From JAJFVC01 sp039698075 (GTDB lineage Bacteria; Planctomycetota; Planctomycetia; Pirellulales; Thermoguttaceae), in assembly GCA_039698075.1 (NCBI GenBank), contig JBDKTJ010000129.1, positions 1-64,000 of the forward strand: a DNA stretch of 64,000 nucleotides, read 5' to 3'. The translations under genes and the position numbers were made by a program. Below the pieces are notes generated by a model, which saw only the letters and a program-made list of their open reading frames with translations, had not been told where the DNA came from and made no database searches. This document shows, in pieces, positions 42,610 to 52,059 of the stretch. Within the stretch, counting starts at the first letter, position 1. Every line of letters starts with the position of its first letter.

Positions 42610-43593
42610 ATGAAACGGCAGGCAATAGCGGTGGTGATATTGTTGTCGTTTGTCGGAACAGCAGTGGCCGACTACCAATTGGTGAGAACTATTGGCACTA
42701 CCGGCAGCGGGAACGGGCAATTCAATGGCCCTCAGGACTTGGCGGTGGACTCGCTCGGCAACGTGTGGGTCGTTGAGAAAGACAACAACCGCATTCAAGA
42801 GTTCGACAACCAAGGCAACTTTTTAAGGACTATCGGCGGTAGAGGCAGTGGCAATGGACAATTCAGCTCACCCCAAGACGTGGCCATAGACTCTTTTGAC
42901 AACGTTTGGGTCGCTGATTCAAGCAACAACCGTATTCAGAAGTTCAGCAGTAGCGGAGTGTATCTCGGCCAGTTCGGCACTTATGGCAGCGGCGACGGAC
43001 AAATCGACGATGCAGAGGGAGTCGCAGTGGATGGGGCTGGCAACATATGGGTTGCTGATTGGTGGAATAACCGCATTCAAAAGTTTACCGACACCGGAAC
43101 ATATCTTGCCAAGTCTGGCGATAGCAGCCGTGGTGGCAGCGGGGATGGACAATTCGCTTGGCTCGGAAGCCTAGCCACTGACTCATCGGGCAACGTCTGG
43201 GTTGCCGATGCGAATAACGACCGCATTCAGGAGTTCAATAGTGATGCCGAGTTCCTGAGAACGTTGGGAACCGACGGTGGCGGCAATGGGCAATTTGCGT
43301 TCCCTCGATCGATAGCCATCGACGCGTCAGACAACATCTGGGTTGCGGAGGCATGGAACCATCGCATCCAGAAGTTCGATAGCAATGGCAACTTTTTGAT
43401 GAAGTTTTCTACGGGAGGCAGCGCCGATGGCGTGGCCGTGGACCGGTGGGGCAACGTATGGGTCGCCAATTATTGGGATGACTGCATCCAGGTATTCAGC
43501 GTTCCTGAACCTTCTAGCCTGGTCCTTCTCGTACTCGTTGCTGCTAGCCTGTCCGCCTACACTTGGCGACGACGGGCAAAGGGTCAACGGTAA
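42610..43593 (+). CDS. NHL-repeat beta-propeller protein with PEP-CTERM anchor
   Basis: 327 residues from ATG 42610, with GGAGGT 7 bp upstream. A signal peptide ends near AVAD (about 20). At least six NHL repeats of about 48 residues follow, each like GSGNGQF..P.D.AVDS.GNVWV.D..NNRIQ.F. The C-terminus VPEPSSLVLLVLVAASL plus RRRAKGQR is a PEP-CTERM sorting signal, so it should be processed by an exosortase and displayed outside the cell. Base composition is clearly lower in GC than its neighbours, and the repeats are regular, suggesting recent expansion or transfer. Confidence 0.9.
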   Translation: MKRQAIAVVILLSFVGTAVADYQLVRTIGTTGSGNGQFNGPQDLAVDSLGNVWVVEKDNNRIQEFDNQGNFLRTIGGRGSGNGQFSSPQDVAIDSFDNVWVADSSNNRIQKFSSSGVYLGQFGTYGSGDGQIDDAEGVAVDGAGNIWVADWWNNRIQKFTDTGTYLAKSGDSSRGGSGDGQFAWLGSLATDSSGNVWVADANNDRIQEFNSDAEFLRTLGTDGGGNGQFAFPRSIAIDASDNIWVAEAWNHRIQKFDSNGNFLMKFSTGGSADGVAVDRWGNVWVANYWDDCIQVFSVPEPSSLVLLVLVAASLSAYTWRRRAKGQR

Positions 43594-43766
43594 ACCTTCC
43601 GCACACGCACAAAGGTATTTCTTGCCCGAGGACCGCTTGCCTGCCGGCGAGGAAACCAGGTAGGTCAGTCGCACCGTGTCTGACTCTTTCAACACGACAT
43701 TGGATATCCTATCAGGCCGTGGTATGCCTGACTTGCCTGGCTTCGCGGCTGTCGCAGTAGTCACAA

Positions 43767-44756
43767 TTACGGCGAACTTTCGTTTCGCTCGATGTGTTGC
43801 CGGCGCTGTTGAATGCGTCGGGCGGCGGCTTGCGACGACTGGTCGCCGGTTGCGGCGGCGTGCCATAGCAGACAGAGCGTCACCTCGCTCAGATTCACCG
43901 ACTTGTCGTGGCCCATCCAACGCTCCTGGCCCAGACCGGTCCGCGTGTTGCCAGTCACGTCCACTTGCCCGTCCGGTCCGACACGGTCGCATTCCCAACG
44001 CACGGCCCGATCGACCGCCTCCGATAGTTTTTTGTCGGGAAAATAAAGCGTCCAGACTTGCAATTTCAGGGCCGCGACGGCTTGATAGCTGGAGTCCGAT
44101 CCGCCGCGCTCCAAAAAGACGCCGTCGCTCGGACGATAGTGCGTCATCGCCAGGTCCACGAATCGGCGGCCGAGTTGTTGCAGCTCGACGTCGTCGGTCA
44201 AAAGGCCGGAGAGTCCGAACGCCAGCGCGTCGAACAGCAGTCGATTCGGCGTGTCGGCGTCTTCCCGGGCCAGGCGTTTTTGATAGCGAGGCTGCGCCAG
44301 CCATCGGGCGGCCTTGTGAATTTTCGGAATGACCTGGGCGATTTGCTCGCGGAACTCGGGCTCCAGCGGACTTTCACGCAACACGAGAATCGCCTCGCTG
44401 ACGCTCGAGAGCCAAAACGCCGCGGCCGACGGACCGCCGCACGGAGCGCCGGGTCGGCTGAACCCGCCGTCTTCCTGTTGGTGCGCGAACGTGGCGTCAA
44501 TCGCCCGCCATGCCGACGCGACGGCCGGCTGATCGTTGCGCACCACCGCGAGAATCAAAGAGTGCATCGCGCCGCGCTGGAACTCGGGACTTTTGAATCC
44601 GTCTTGATTGTACGCGACCATGCCTTGGGCGTCCGGGCGCGCGCCGCCGGTGTAGCGCAGCGTCTCGGCCGGCATCTTTCGGAGCAGGGCCAACTCTTGC
44701 GATGCGCCGAGCGACGCCAGCCAACCGACCAGCAGCAACGATGCGGTGAACTTCAT
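43767..44756 (-). CDS. Secreted alpha-helical protein, toroid-like
   Basis: 329 residues from ATG 44756, which overlaps the stop of the ResB-CcsA gene by 4 bp (ATGA). A signal peptide (LLLVGWLASLGASQ) is followed by helical repeats resembling an alpha/alpha toroid of the terpene cyclase or glycoside hydrolase kind (AWRAIDATFAHQQEDGGFSRPG, AALKLQVWTLYFPDKKLSEAV). I cannot name a family. Translational coupling to ccsA suggests a related envelope task, but this is not certain. Confidence 0.8.
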   Translation of the reverse strand: MKFTASLLLVGWLASLGASQELALLRKMPAETLRYTGGARPDAQGMVAYNQDGFKSPEFQRGAMHSLILAVVRNDQPAVASAWRAIDATFAHQQEDGGFSRPGAPCGGPSAAAFWLSSVSEAILVLRESPLEPEFREQIAQVIPKIHKAARWLAQPRYQKRLAREDADTPNRLLFDALAFGLSGLLTDDVELQQLGRRFVDLAMTHYRPSDGVFLERGGSDSSYQAVAALKLQVWTLYFPDKKLSEAVDRAVRWECDRVGPDGQVDVTGNTRTGLGQERWMGHDKSVNLSEVTLCLLWHAAATGDQSSQAAARRIQQRRQHIERNESSP

Positions 44757-47700
44757 GGGCTTCTCGTTTCGATTCGATAACGACACGCGGCGGCCAACGC
44801 GAAAACCGCTTGTAGGACCATGGCCGATCCGACCTGCCACTGACCGCCGGCCCCCGCGCCGTAGGAATGCAGGCCGCTGCCCATCAGGAAGTTGACGCCG
44901 TACCACGTGCAGAGGATCGCCGCGGCCCCAAGCACGGCGGCCAACGCCATGCCGAAATCGCCCGACCATCCGATGTGCCGAGCGTGCAGAATCAAAAGAT
45001 ACGTCAGCAGCGAGATCAAGGCCCAAACTTCTTTGGGATCCCAGGCCCAAAAACGTCCCCAAGCCTTGTCCGCCCAAAACGCGCCGAGCACCGTGCCGGC
45101 GGCCAGCAACAGCACCGTGATGCGGATGGCCGCGTAGATGAATTCGGCCAGACGTCGACACGGCTCCGGCGGACGCCGCTGGACATAACGGCCGAACAGG
45201 TAGTAGCCCAGCGCGACGTTGCCGAGAATCATTGCGATCGCGCCCGACGCGTAACTCATCATGATCGTCACCACATGGACGGCCAGCCAAAAATTGTCTC
45301 GCAGAATCGGCGTGACCGCGCCCAGGTTGCGGTGCATCACGGTGGCGGGTGCATAGCAGGCCAACGCCAGGGCGATGAAACTGACGGCGGCTCCGGCCAC
45401 GGCGAACACGCGACGCTCGAACACACGTTCCATTTTCGCAACGCCTCGACCGCCCGGCGACTTTCGCCACAGCGGCTCAAGGGCGTACCAAACGCCCAGC
45501 AAACCGGCGTAAAGAGCCACAAAGACCACGGTCTCGAACATGCCGGTCAGCGGGACCAGGCCCAAAATGAGTCCGCGCAACGCCAGTCCCAACGCGGTGA
45601 ACCCCTGGGCGATGATCGTCAAACCGACGCCCGCCCAAAACAACGTCCGACGCCAAGGGCCGACGGCCAGAAGCAAAACGATCAGCGACGCCAGACTGAC
45701 GGTCCACGCCCAATGAAACGGATCGAGCCGGTTGTAGAACAGCTCGCGGCCGGTCGCGCCCGGCTTCGGATACGCCGTGTCGGCGAGCAATTGCGGATCG
45801 CGATCGTGAATCGTCAATCGTTGCCGGGCAGGCTCGACGGCGCGTCCGAGCGATTCAACCGCGTCGGCGAATTGGGCGAGGGCCTTCTCCGTGCGAGGCA
45901 GGTCGCCCACCTGTTTGATGGCATTGTTCCAGGCCGCGCGGACGGCCTTCAACTCCGGTTGCGGATAGTCGTGCATCAGCGTCGCGTCGCCGTCGATCAT
46001 CGCTTGGAAACTGAGCCACGGCGAGGCGTCGTCGTCGGGCGAACGATTCGCCTCGAGCGCCCCGGCATTGAGCGACGGAACCAATCGCAACGCATAGCCG
46101 GGGTCGTAAAGGGCCATCCGCATTTCCGACGTCTCACGCTCCAGATTGGCGGCCAGTGCGCTGGCAACCTGATCGGAAGGGTTGGTCAAAAGCGAGGTCA
46201 ATCGGGTGGCGGCCTTACAAAAAGCCTCAACCGCCGGCTTTGCTTGCCGACGCGAAAAGTCGTCCGCACGGGCGTGGCCGAGCAGTTTTTGCAGGGCCGC
46301 GCCGGCTTGGACCATCGCCTGCCGGACCGCCGGATCGCGGCTGATGCGACGCGCCGTGGGCACGTCGGCGGCCAACCTGCGCCACGCCTCGGCCGAACGA
46401 TGCAAACGAATCCCAAAACGCTCGGGCGGCGGATCGGCCGCATTCGGCGCAAACGTCAAAAGTCGGAATCGGTCATACGCATCGACGAGCCGCTGGATGT
46501 TCGCCTCCAAAGGAGAGGGTCGAAAACGCTCGCCTTCCGATTTCGCCCGATCTTGCATCCGCCTCCAGAGCCGCGACAGTTCGCCGCATTGTTCCACGTC
46601 GTTGGCGGAAGCGTACAGAAGCGGTCGCCCGGCGGAGTCGTGCAACGGCAACTGCAACACGTCGCGGCGCAACGCAGGGTCGGCGGCCGTCAATACGGCG
46701 ACGTTCTCCCACGATTTCGGACGAGCGAGCCAATCGAACAACAACGCCGAAGCCGAAAACGTTCGCCGTGATCCGTCGGGAAGCGTGAGCGTCGGGGTCG
46801 AACTGCCGCAGATCGCCTCGACGGCGCGGCGAGCAAACGTGTCCAAGGGGACGATCCGTCCGTCGCCCATCGAGGGCAAACGCTGCCACGCGATTCCGTC
46901 GTCCCGCGATGGCTCGGCGGCCTGTCCGACGCCGGTGGCTCCCAAAAAAACCAGCAACAGCGCCGCGATGGTTTTGACGGCAAACCAACGTCGCAGATAG
47001 TAAATCATCGCGATGCCGACGCAGACCATGACGCTGCCGATGTATTTCAGCCAGCGGCCGGGATCGCAGTTGACGCTCAACCGCGACAAAAATATCTGGC
47101 TGCGGCTGCGGTCGTCGCGCGTCAGTTGATCGAAACCAGAATCGCCAGGCTTCCAAGGTCCTGAAAAACTGGACTGAAACAGCCGAACCGTCCGGCCGCC
47201 GCGCGGATCGACCACGTCGAGCGGCGCGTTGAGCGCGATGGTCGCGTCGGCCAGCAACACCCTGGGCGGCTTTTGACGATCCAACACGTCGACCAGGCTC
47301 GAATAGTGCGACGCTGTGCCGCCGCCCGGGTCGAGTTTGCGGCGGAACTGTTTCAGGCGAATCTGAAACCCGAGGTCGAGCTCCGAGCGGTCCGACTCGC
47401 GCACGGCCGTGTGGACGGCGCGGCCCTCGAACACGGGCAACTGGGCCTCGACGCCGAAGCGGTGCGTCACGAAACAACCGACCAGCAAAATCAAGACGCC
47501 AAGATGCGTCACGACGAAGCCCGCTTGACGCCGCGACCAGGGAAAGCGGGCCAGCAACGCGCCGAGCACGTTGAACCCTAGCAGCGTCCACAGCGTAAAA
47601 AACCACCAGACGCCGTACACTTCGGCATGCGCCGCGTCGGCGCCGCGATGACGCTCGACCCAAGTGCCCCAGGCCATGGCGGCGATGCTAAGGGCCAAAA

Positions 47701-47767
47701 GGGCGACCGCTCCGCGCAACGACCCGATCGCCGCAAGGAGTCGTCGAAGTGGGCGAAGGCAATTCAT
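44753..47767 (-). CDS. Cytochrome c maturation protein, ResB-CcsA fusion
   Basis: 1,004 residues. The N-terminal 270 residues resemble ResB (three helices, LSIAAMAWGTWVERHRG). A long mostly soluble segment (about 290-670) follows. The C-terminal 330 residues are CcsA: about eight helices, WGRFWAWDPKEVWALI heme-handling WWD motif near residue 910, and conserved His in LAVHVVTIMMSYASG. ResB and CcsA together transport heme and attach it to apocytochrome c (system II). The 85-bp dispersed repeat stands 9 bp before the start. Confidence 0.9.
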   Translation of the reverse strand: MNCLRPLRRLLAAIGSLRGAVALLALSIAAMAWGTWVERHRGADAAHAEVYGVWWFFTLWTLLGFNVLGALLARFPWSRRQAGFVVTHLGVLILLVGCFVTHRFGVEAQLPVFEGRAVHTAVRESDRSELDLGFQIRLKQFRRKLDPGGGTASHYSSLVDVLDRQKPPRVLLADATIALNAPLDVVDPRGGRTVRLFQSSFSGPWKPGDSGFDQLTRDDRSRSQIFLSRLSVNCDPGRWLKYIGSVMVCVGIAMIYYLRRWFAVKTIAALLLVFLGATGVGQAAEPSRDDGIAWQRLPSMGDGRIVPLDTFARRAVEAICGSSTPTLTLPDGSRRTFSASALLFDWLARPKSWENVAVLTAADPALRRDVLQLPLHDSAGRPLLYASANDVEQCGELSRLWRRMQDRAKSEGERFRPSPLEANIQRLVDAYDRFRLLTFAPNAADPPPERFGIRLHRSAEAWRRLAADVPTARRISRDPAVRQAMVQAGAALQKLLGHARADDFSRRQAKPAVEAFCKAATRLTSLLTNPSDQVASALAANLERETSEMRMALYDPGYALRLVPSLNAGALEANRSPDDDASPWLSFQAMIDGDATLMHDYPQPELKAVRAAWNNAIKQVGDLPRTEKALAQFADAVESLGRAVEPARQRLTIHDRDPQLLADTAYPKPGATGRELFYNRLDPFHWAWTVSLASLIVLLLAVGPWRRTLFWAGVGLTIIAQGFTALGLALRGLILGLVPLTGMFETVVFVALYAGLLGVWYALEPLWRKSPGGRGVAKMERVFERRVFAVAGAAVSFIALALACYAPATVMHRNLGAVTPILRDNFWLAVHVVTIMMSYASGAIAMILGNVALGYYLFGRYVQRRPPEPCRRLAEFIYAAIRITVLLLAAGTVLGAFWADKAWGRFWAWDPKEVWALISLLTYLLILHARHIGWSGDFGMALAAVLGAAAILCTWYGVNFLMGSGLHSYGAGAGGQWQVGSAMVLQAVFALAAACRYRIETRSP

Positions 47768-47776
47768 GGACCGTGT

Positions 47777-47861
47777 CTATTGATGCTCAGGTAAACAATG
47801 TCGGGCAGCACATGGCAGAAATCTCCTGTTTACCGGCCTTCCGCTGGTCGGCCTCCCGACA
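47777..47861 (-). repeat. 85-bp dispersed repeat, copy 2 (ccsA leader)
   Basis: Gap-free reverse-complement match (about 71 of 85) to 31478-31562. Here the inverted pair GGTAAACA/TGTTTACC is perfect. On the minus strand it ends CAATAG, 9 bp before the ccsA start, so it has the same orientation to its downstream gene as copy 1. Confidence 0.8.
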
Positions 47862-47941
47862 TTCGTTTTCTGACCCTCCCAAAAAAATCCCTTGGAACCG
47901 ATTCTGAAAGCGAGTTCCGGGGCAGGCTCAACAAAAATCAC

Positions 47942-48775
47942 TCAACGTTTCACGCCGGAGCCGTACACGCTCGGGGTCGAATCGCTCCAGCCGACCACGG
48001 GCACGTCGGCGGCCATGACGAAGATTTCCACGCGGCGGTTTTTTTGCCGATCCGGCGACGTGGCGTTCGATGCGATCGGCTGCGACGAGCCGAACCCAGC
48101 CACGGCCATGCGTTTTTCAGGCAACCCGGCTTGCTTCATCCGATCGGCCACGGCCAGCGCGCGGGCGGCGCTCAGATGGAAATTGTTCGGATAGTGCTCG
48201 CGGACCCCGCGGCCGGCGATCAACCGGCTGTCGGTGTGGCCGGCGACCATGATTTTTGTGTCGCCCGCGGCCGGCGACTTCATCACGCGAACCAAATCGT
48301 CCAAGAGCCGTTCGGCGCCGGGCTTGAGCGTGGCCTCGCCGCTGTCGAATAGGATGTCGGTGTCGAGCTTGCTGATGCCCGTCTCGGGATCGAATTGCAG
48401 GCTGGGATATTTCTGAGAGAGTTCGGCGAACTGGCGGCTCAGCTCGGGCGGCAGACGTCCGCGGCCGAACGCCAGCCCTTGAAATTGGTCGTACAACTGG
48501 TCGCGCTCGCGTTGGTAGCCGTCCATCTGCTGGTGATCGAGCTTGATGCGGTCCTGAAGCTTGGCCACCTGATCCTCGCTGCGGATGACGCGATTTTCGA
48601 GCGTTCGGGCGTGCGCCTTGAGATTGTCGATTTCGGCCAATTGGGCGCGATTTTGCTCGGCCAGCGCGCGATTTTGGGCCTCGGCCACGTTCAGTTCCGT
48701 CTGAGTCGCCATGCAGCCGGACAGCGTCAGCAACGCAATCGGCAGCCCCACAAGCAAGCTCCAAAACGCCTTCAT
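47942..48775 (-). CDS. OmpA-family lipoprotein
   Basis: 277 residues with AAAGGAGTCG before ATG. Lipobox LTLSGC puts the lipidated Cys near 21. Residues 28-105 form a coiled coil (NRALAEQNRAQLAEIDNL). The C-terminal OmpA/MotB-type peptidoglycan-binding domain (about 125-255) has LFDSGEATLKPGAERLLDDL, VAGHTDSR and NRRVEIFVM. It probably tethers the outer membrane to peptidoglycan. Last gene of a three-gene minus-strand set. Confidence 0.9.
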   Translation of the reverse strand: MKAFWSLLVGLPIALLTLSGCMATQTELNVAEAQNRALAEQNRAQLAEIDNLKAHARTLENRVIRSEDQVAKLQDRIKLDHQQMDGYQRERDQLYDQFQGLAFGRGRLPPELSRQFAELSQKYPSLQFDPETGISKLDTDILFDSGEATLKPGAERLLDDLVRVMKSPAAGDTKIMVAGHTDSRLIAGRGVREHYPNNFHLSAARALAVADRMKQAGLPEKRMAVAGFGSSQPIASNATSPDRQKNRRVEIFVMAADVPVVGWSDSTPSVYGSGVKR

Positions 48776-48817
48776 AGATTCGACTCCTTTCGAATCGTTG
48801 GGGCGGCGGTCCGCCTC

Positions 48818-49987
48818 CTATTTTCGTTCAAACAGGCTGAGAATCGTGTCCATCAGCGAACTGTTGATGCGGTACGCGCCCTGCCAACTCCACATATTCC
48901 GCAGCAAATCGTACATCATCATGCCGCAAAGCAGAAGCAGCACGACGCAGGCCACCAACCCGGCGATCTGCCACTTGCTGTAAGGCGACTCGGCCGAAAG
49001 CGAAGCGGACGGGACCAATGCGGCGCCCTCGTTCAACCCGCCCGATGCGGCGCCCAGCATCGCTCCGCCGACCGTCGGCGAGCCGAGGCCCATGTCCAGC
49101 GACGGCTGCGAGGTGACGGCTTCGTCGAGCATCGAGGCCATGCCGTCCGCGCCGGCCGCGGACAGATCGGCTTCGGAATCCAACGCGATGACTTGCGAAC
49201 CGCTCTCGGAATCGCTGGTCTCGACCGTCTCCTCCAGCGGCGTCAGCAGGAACTCGTCATCTTTTTTGACCTGGGTGGGCGATTCGCCGGGCGCGAGCAT
49301 GTCGGCCTCGCCCAATTCAAGCGATTCCGAATTGGCCAGCCCCAGCGGTTGCTCCAAGGACAATCCGCTGTCGGCGGGATCGACCAACGAAATACCGCTG
49401 TCGGCGCCGATCGAGACGTCGCCGTTCCCGGCGGCGCTGCCGCCCAACACGAGATCGTCGTCGTCGAGCTTCTTGCCGCCCAGATCGATGGCCGATCCGC
49501 CGTCGATCATTCCGCCCGGCACCGGCATGCTTCGCAACGTGGCGGTGCTGTCTTCGAGCGTGAGGTCTTCGTCCAAGGTGAGTTGCAATTCTTCAAACTT
49601 GCCGGCCTTCGAGTCGCTTGTCTTCTTCGGGACGGGCGTGATCGACTGATCCACCGGCAAAACGCCGCTGCCGGCCAGTTGGATGTCGCTGTCGTTGGCC
49701 GCGGGCCCCGTGTTTTCCATGGCGATGACCGTGCCCGAGGCGTCGACTTCCGCCGGTCCCAGCGACACTTCACTCAGCAACACGTCGCCGCCGGCCGCAT
49801 CGTCGGACGCCGCGGGCGGTTTCGCGCGATCCGCCGCCATCCGATCGATGTCTTCCGCTTTGAACTTCCAATTGGCGCCGTCGCGATATCCGTGCAGTTC
49901 GCGGCGTTCCACCATTTGTTTGACATCGTCTTCGCTGATGCCGAAGATCTTCGCGGCTTCTTGCGTGCTGTAATACTTCTGCGCCAT
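48818..49987 (-). CDS. Membrane-anchored HTH (MerR/excisionase-type) protein
   Basis: 389 residues. Residues 4-52 are an HTH domain (YYSTQEAAKIFGISEDDVKQ, GYRDGANWKFKAEDID). A very acidic, low-complexity Asp/Ser/Gly-rich region of about 280 residues follows. One membrane helix (about 338-360, WQIAGLVACVVLLLLCGMM) and a short tail end the protein. This order suggests a cytoplasmic DNA- or protein-binding domain tethered by a flexible acidic linker. It lies 16 bp after the small secreted protein and 42 bp before the OmpA lipoprotein. Confidence 0.8.
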   Translation of the reverse strand: MAQKYYSTQEAAKIFGISEDDVKQMVERRELHGYRDGANWKFKAEDIDRMAADRAKPPAASDDAAGGDVLLSEVSLGPAEVDASGTVIAMENTGPAANDSDIQLAGSGVLPVDQSITPVPKKTSDSKAGKFEELQLTLDEDLTLEDSTATLRSMPVPGGMIDGGSAIDLGGKKLDDDDLVLGGSAAGNGDVSIGADSGISLVDPADSGLSLEQPLGLANSESLELGEADMLAPGESPTQVKKDDEFLLTPLEETVETSDSESGSQVIALDSEADLSAAGADGMASMLDEAVTSQPSLDMGLGSPTVGGAMLGAASGGLNEGAALVPSASLSAESPYSKWQIAGLVACVVLLLLCGMMMYDLLRNMWSWQGAYRINSSLMDTILSLFERK

Positions 49988-50003
49988 GAGGGTCTCGCTT
50001 GCC

Positions 50004-50348
50004 TTACCTCTGCTCCAACAACGAACGAATCTCCGGAGGCAAAGGATTCTCGTTGTTTAGATACATCATCTGCAAGTCCCACTGAATGTTGCGAACGCTC
50101 TTCAGCGTGATCTTGCCGGTCGTCGAATCAATGTGATAAACACCCAACACGCGCTGACGTGGATCGACCACCGTCAGCAGTTGCCCTTTTTCGCCCAATG
50201 AGGTCGGCACGACGAACAACTCGGAACCGCCAGCCACCGCCATCGGCGACGCCGCTGGAGCACGAAGCTCTCCGCGCGGTTCCGCCGCGACCACCGCCGC
50301 CACGACGACCGCAACACCGACCAAGGCCCCCAGCAACATCCGTTTCAT
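50004..50348 (-). CDS. Small exported protein of unknown function
   Basis: 114 residues with an N-terminal hydrophobic helix (MLLGALVGVAVVVAAVVAAE), a small beta-rich domain (FVVPTSLGEKGQLLTVVDPR, VLGVYHIDSTTGKITLKSVR) and a polar tail. No recognised family. It is first in the operon with the membrane-anchored HTH protein, 16 bp away. Confidence 0.75.
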   Translation of the reverse strand: MKRMLLGALVGVAVVVAAVVAAEPRGELRAPAASPMAVAGGSELFVVPTSLGEKGQLLTVVDPRQRVLGVYHIDSTTGKITLKSVRNIQWDLQMMYLNNENPLPPEIRSLLEQR

Positions 50349-50399
50349 GATACACCCTTCAGACTTTACTGGTTAGGGAAGCTGGGGACCCTACAATCT

Positions 50400-50427
50400 A
50401 TTGTAAAATCCCCAATTTCCGATGCAA
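50400..50427 (-). promoter_or_regulatory. Promoter of the HTH/OmpA operon
   Basis: On the minus strand TTGCAT (50427-50422), a 16-bp spacer and TACAAT (50405-50400), a near-consensus -10. About 50 bp separates it from the first start codon at 50348. Confidence 0.6.
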
Positions 50428-50660
50428 GGAAAATGGCCCAGAAGTAGGGAAACATTTTTGCATTTTTTATTTCCCGGCCTCTCTCCTTCGGACGGACGAA
50501 AAAACGTCATAACATGCCATCTTGAAACACGTTACGGCGAATCGGACCGCCGTGGCAACAAATCGCGGACGAGTTTAGCCATCTTGAATCTTGAAGGCAA
50601 GGTCAAGTTGGCTGCGTCGGCCGTCCGGTTGGCCTGCGGACGACTATTGGCGAAACGACC

Positions 50661-50689
50661 TTGACCCGGCCCGAGCCTCCTGGTATTTA
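50661..50689 (+). promoter_or_regulatory. Promoter of the tandem outer-membrane-type genes
   Basis: TTGACC, a 17-bp spacer and TATTTA. The predicted start near 50697 leaves about 55 bp before GTG 50752. The stretch 50428-50660 between the divergent promoters holds no gene or clear repeat. Confidence 0.6.
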
Positions 50690-50751
50690 ACGCGCCGCGA
50701 TTGCGTCGTTTTTGGCAGGGCTCTTCTCTCCAGGTTGCAAGGGGACGTGCG

Positions 50752-52041
50752 GTGAAACTCGTCCGAATCGTCGGCTCGCTGGCCGCCATTGCGTGGATGT
50801 CGTCGCTGCCTGTCATGGGGCAACGGGTGCAGTTTGCCACCCCGGTCGCTCCGCAGGCAACGCCCGCCAACACGGCGCCGTCGACGACGTTCGCCCAACC
50901 GTCGACGGCCTCGCCCTATTTGCCGCCGGCTTCAACGTCGAGCGGTTCCGCCGCATCGCCCAATGCGACGCTTGGCTCGCCGACGACCGCGGCGCCGCAA
51001 ACGATCTACACACCGCCCGGCGCGACGACCGTGGCGCCGCCGGCGACAGCGCCGGGCGCAACCGTGGGCGCGCCCGCTCCGACTTGGGATCCGTATGCGA
51101 CGCCCAACAACACGCCATCGCCACTGTTGTCGAACGATCCGTATCTGACAGGGGCCGGTCCGACGTTCAGCGCGGCCACGATGCAGAAGTTCGTTCAGCA
51201 TGTCGATCTCGACTACCATTGGTTCGCCGGCCACAACGGATCGGAGAACCACAAAAGCCTCGGCATCAACGATGTGGAGTTGAGCGCGACGTTTGGGTTT
51301 CCGCTGTTTCAGAATCCGGAGACGCCGTTGTTGATCACGCCGGGGTTCGCGGTTCATTATTGGGAGGGGCCGCTTTCGGTGTATCCGCTGTCGGCGGACG
51401 ATCCGGCGCCGGCCGACCTTCCGGCTCGCACGTATGACGCCTACCTTGACGCAGCGTGGAACCCGAAGTTGAACAACTGGTTCAGCGGCGAGTTGGACGC
51501 CCGCATCGGCGTCTATTCCGATTTCAAGCGGGTCGCTTCGGACAGCCTCCGTTACATGGGCAAGGGCATGGGCGTGGTGCAGATTTCGCCGAGCGTCAAA
51601 CTGAAGTTGGGCGTTTGGTATCTCGATCGAAATCGCGTCAAGATCCTGCCTGCCGGAGGACTTGTGTGGACGCCCAACCCCGACGTGTATTTCAACATCT
51701 TGTTTCCCGACCCGAAGATCGCCCGGCGTTTGGGCAACTGGGGCACGACGGAATGGTGGGTCTACGGCTCGGGCGAATACGGCGGCGGCACGTGGGCGAT
51801 CAAACGACAAAACGGCCTGCCGCCCAATCCGTTTTATCCCGACACGAATGGCACGTACACCACGTTTGATTACAACGACATCCGCGTTGCGGTCGGATTG
51901 GAGTTCACCACGCTCCGACGGCTGCACGGCATGTTCGAGGTGGGCGGCGCGTTCAGTCGAGAGCTGGTCTACGAAGACGACCTACCGCCGACCTACAAGC
52001 CGGATAGCACCGTTTACCTCCGCGCCGGATTGGCGTATTGA
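50752..52041 (+). CDS. Predicted outer-membrane beta-barrel protein
   Basis: 429 residues from GTG 50752, placed just before a signal peptide (VKLVRIVGSLAAIAWMSSLP); TTG 50701 is in frame but would put 17 extra residues in front. Residues 25-130 are Pro/Ala/Thr/Ser-rich. The rest alternates like beta strands and shares motifs with the next gene: SLGINDVELSATFGFPLF, LLITPGFAVHYWEGP, LDARIGVYSDFKR, ILPAGGLVWTPNPDV, and a final LRAGLAY typical of a barrel's last strand. Function unknown. Confidence 0.75.
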   Translation: MKLVRIVGSLAAIAWMSSLPVMGQRVQFATPVAPQATPANTAPSTTFAQPSTASPYLPPASTSSGSAASPNATLGSPTTAAPQTIYTPPGATTVAPPATAPGATVGAPAPTWDPYATPNNTPSPLLSNDPYLTGAGPTFSAATMQKFVQHVDLDYHWFAGHNGSENHKSLGINDVELSATFGFPLFQNPETPLLITPGFAVHYWEGPLSVYPLSADDPAPADLPARTYDAYLDAAWNPKLNNWFSGELDARIGVYSDFKRVASDSLRYMGKGMGVVQISPSVKLKLGVWYLDRNRVKILPAGGLVWTPNPDVYFNILFPDPKIARRLGNWGTTEWWVYGSGEYGGGTWAIKRQNGLPPNPFYPDTNGTYTTFDYNDIRVAVGLEFTTLRRLHGMFEVGGAFSRELVYEDDLPPTYKPDSTVYLRAGLAY

Positions 52042-52059
52042 CCGCAAGCAGACATAAGC

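Noticed and set aside
43594..43766. Intergenic stretch between the NHL gene and the toroid-like gene
   Set aside because: Several short open frames exist but none has a binding site or protein-like composition; no repeat or RNA structure was recognised.
44757..45470. Upstream extension of the frame at 43767-44756
   Set aside because: It overlaps the CcsA coding region and reads as Arg-rich nonsense; the signal peptide and the ATGA overlap fix the start at 44756.
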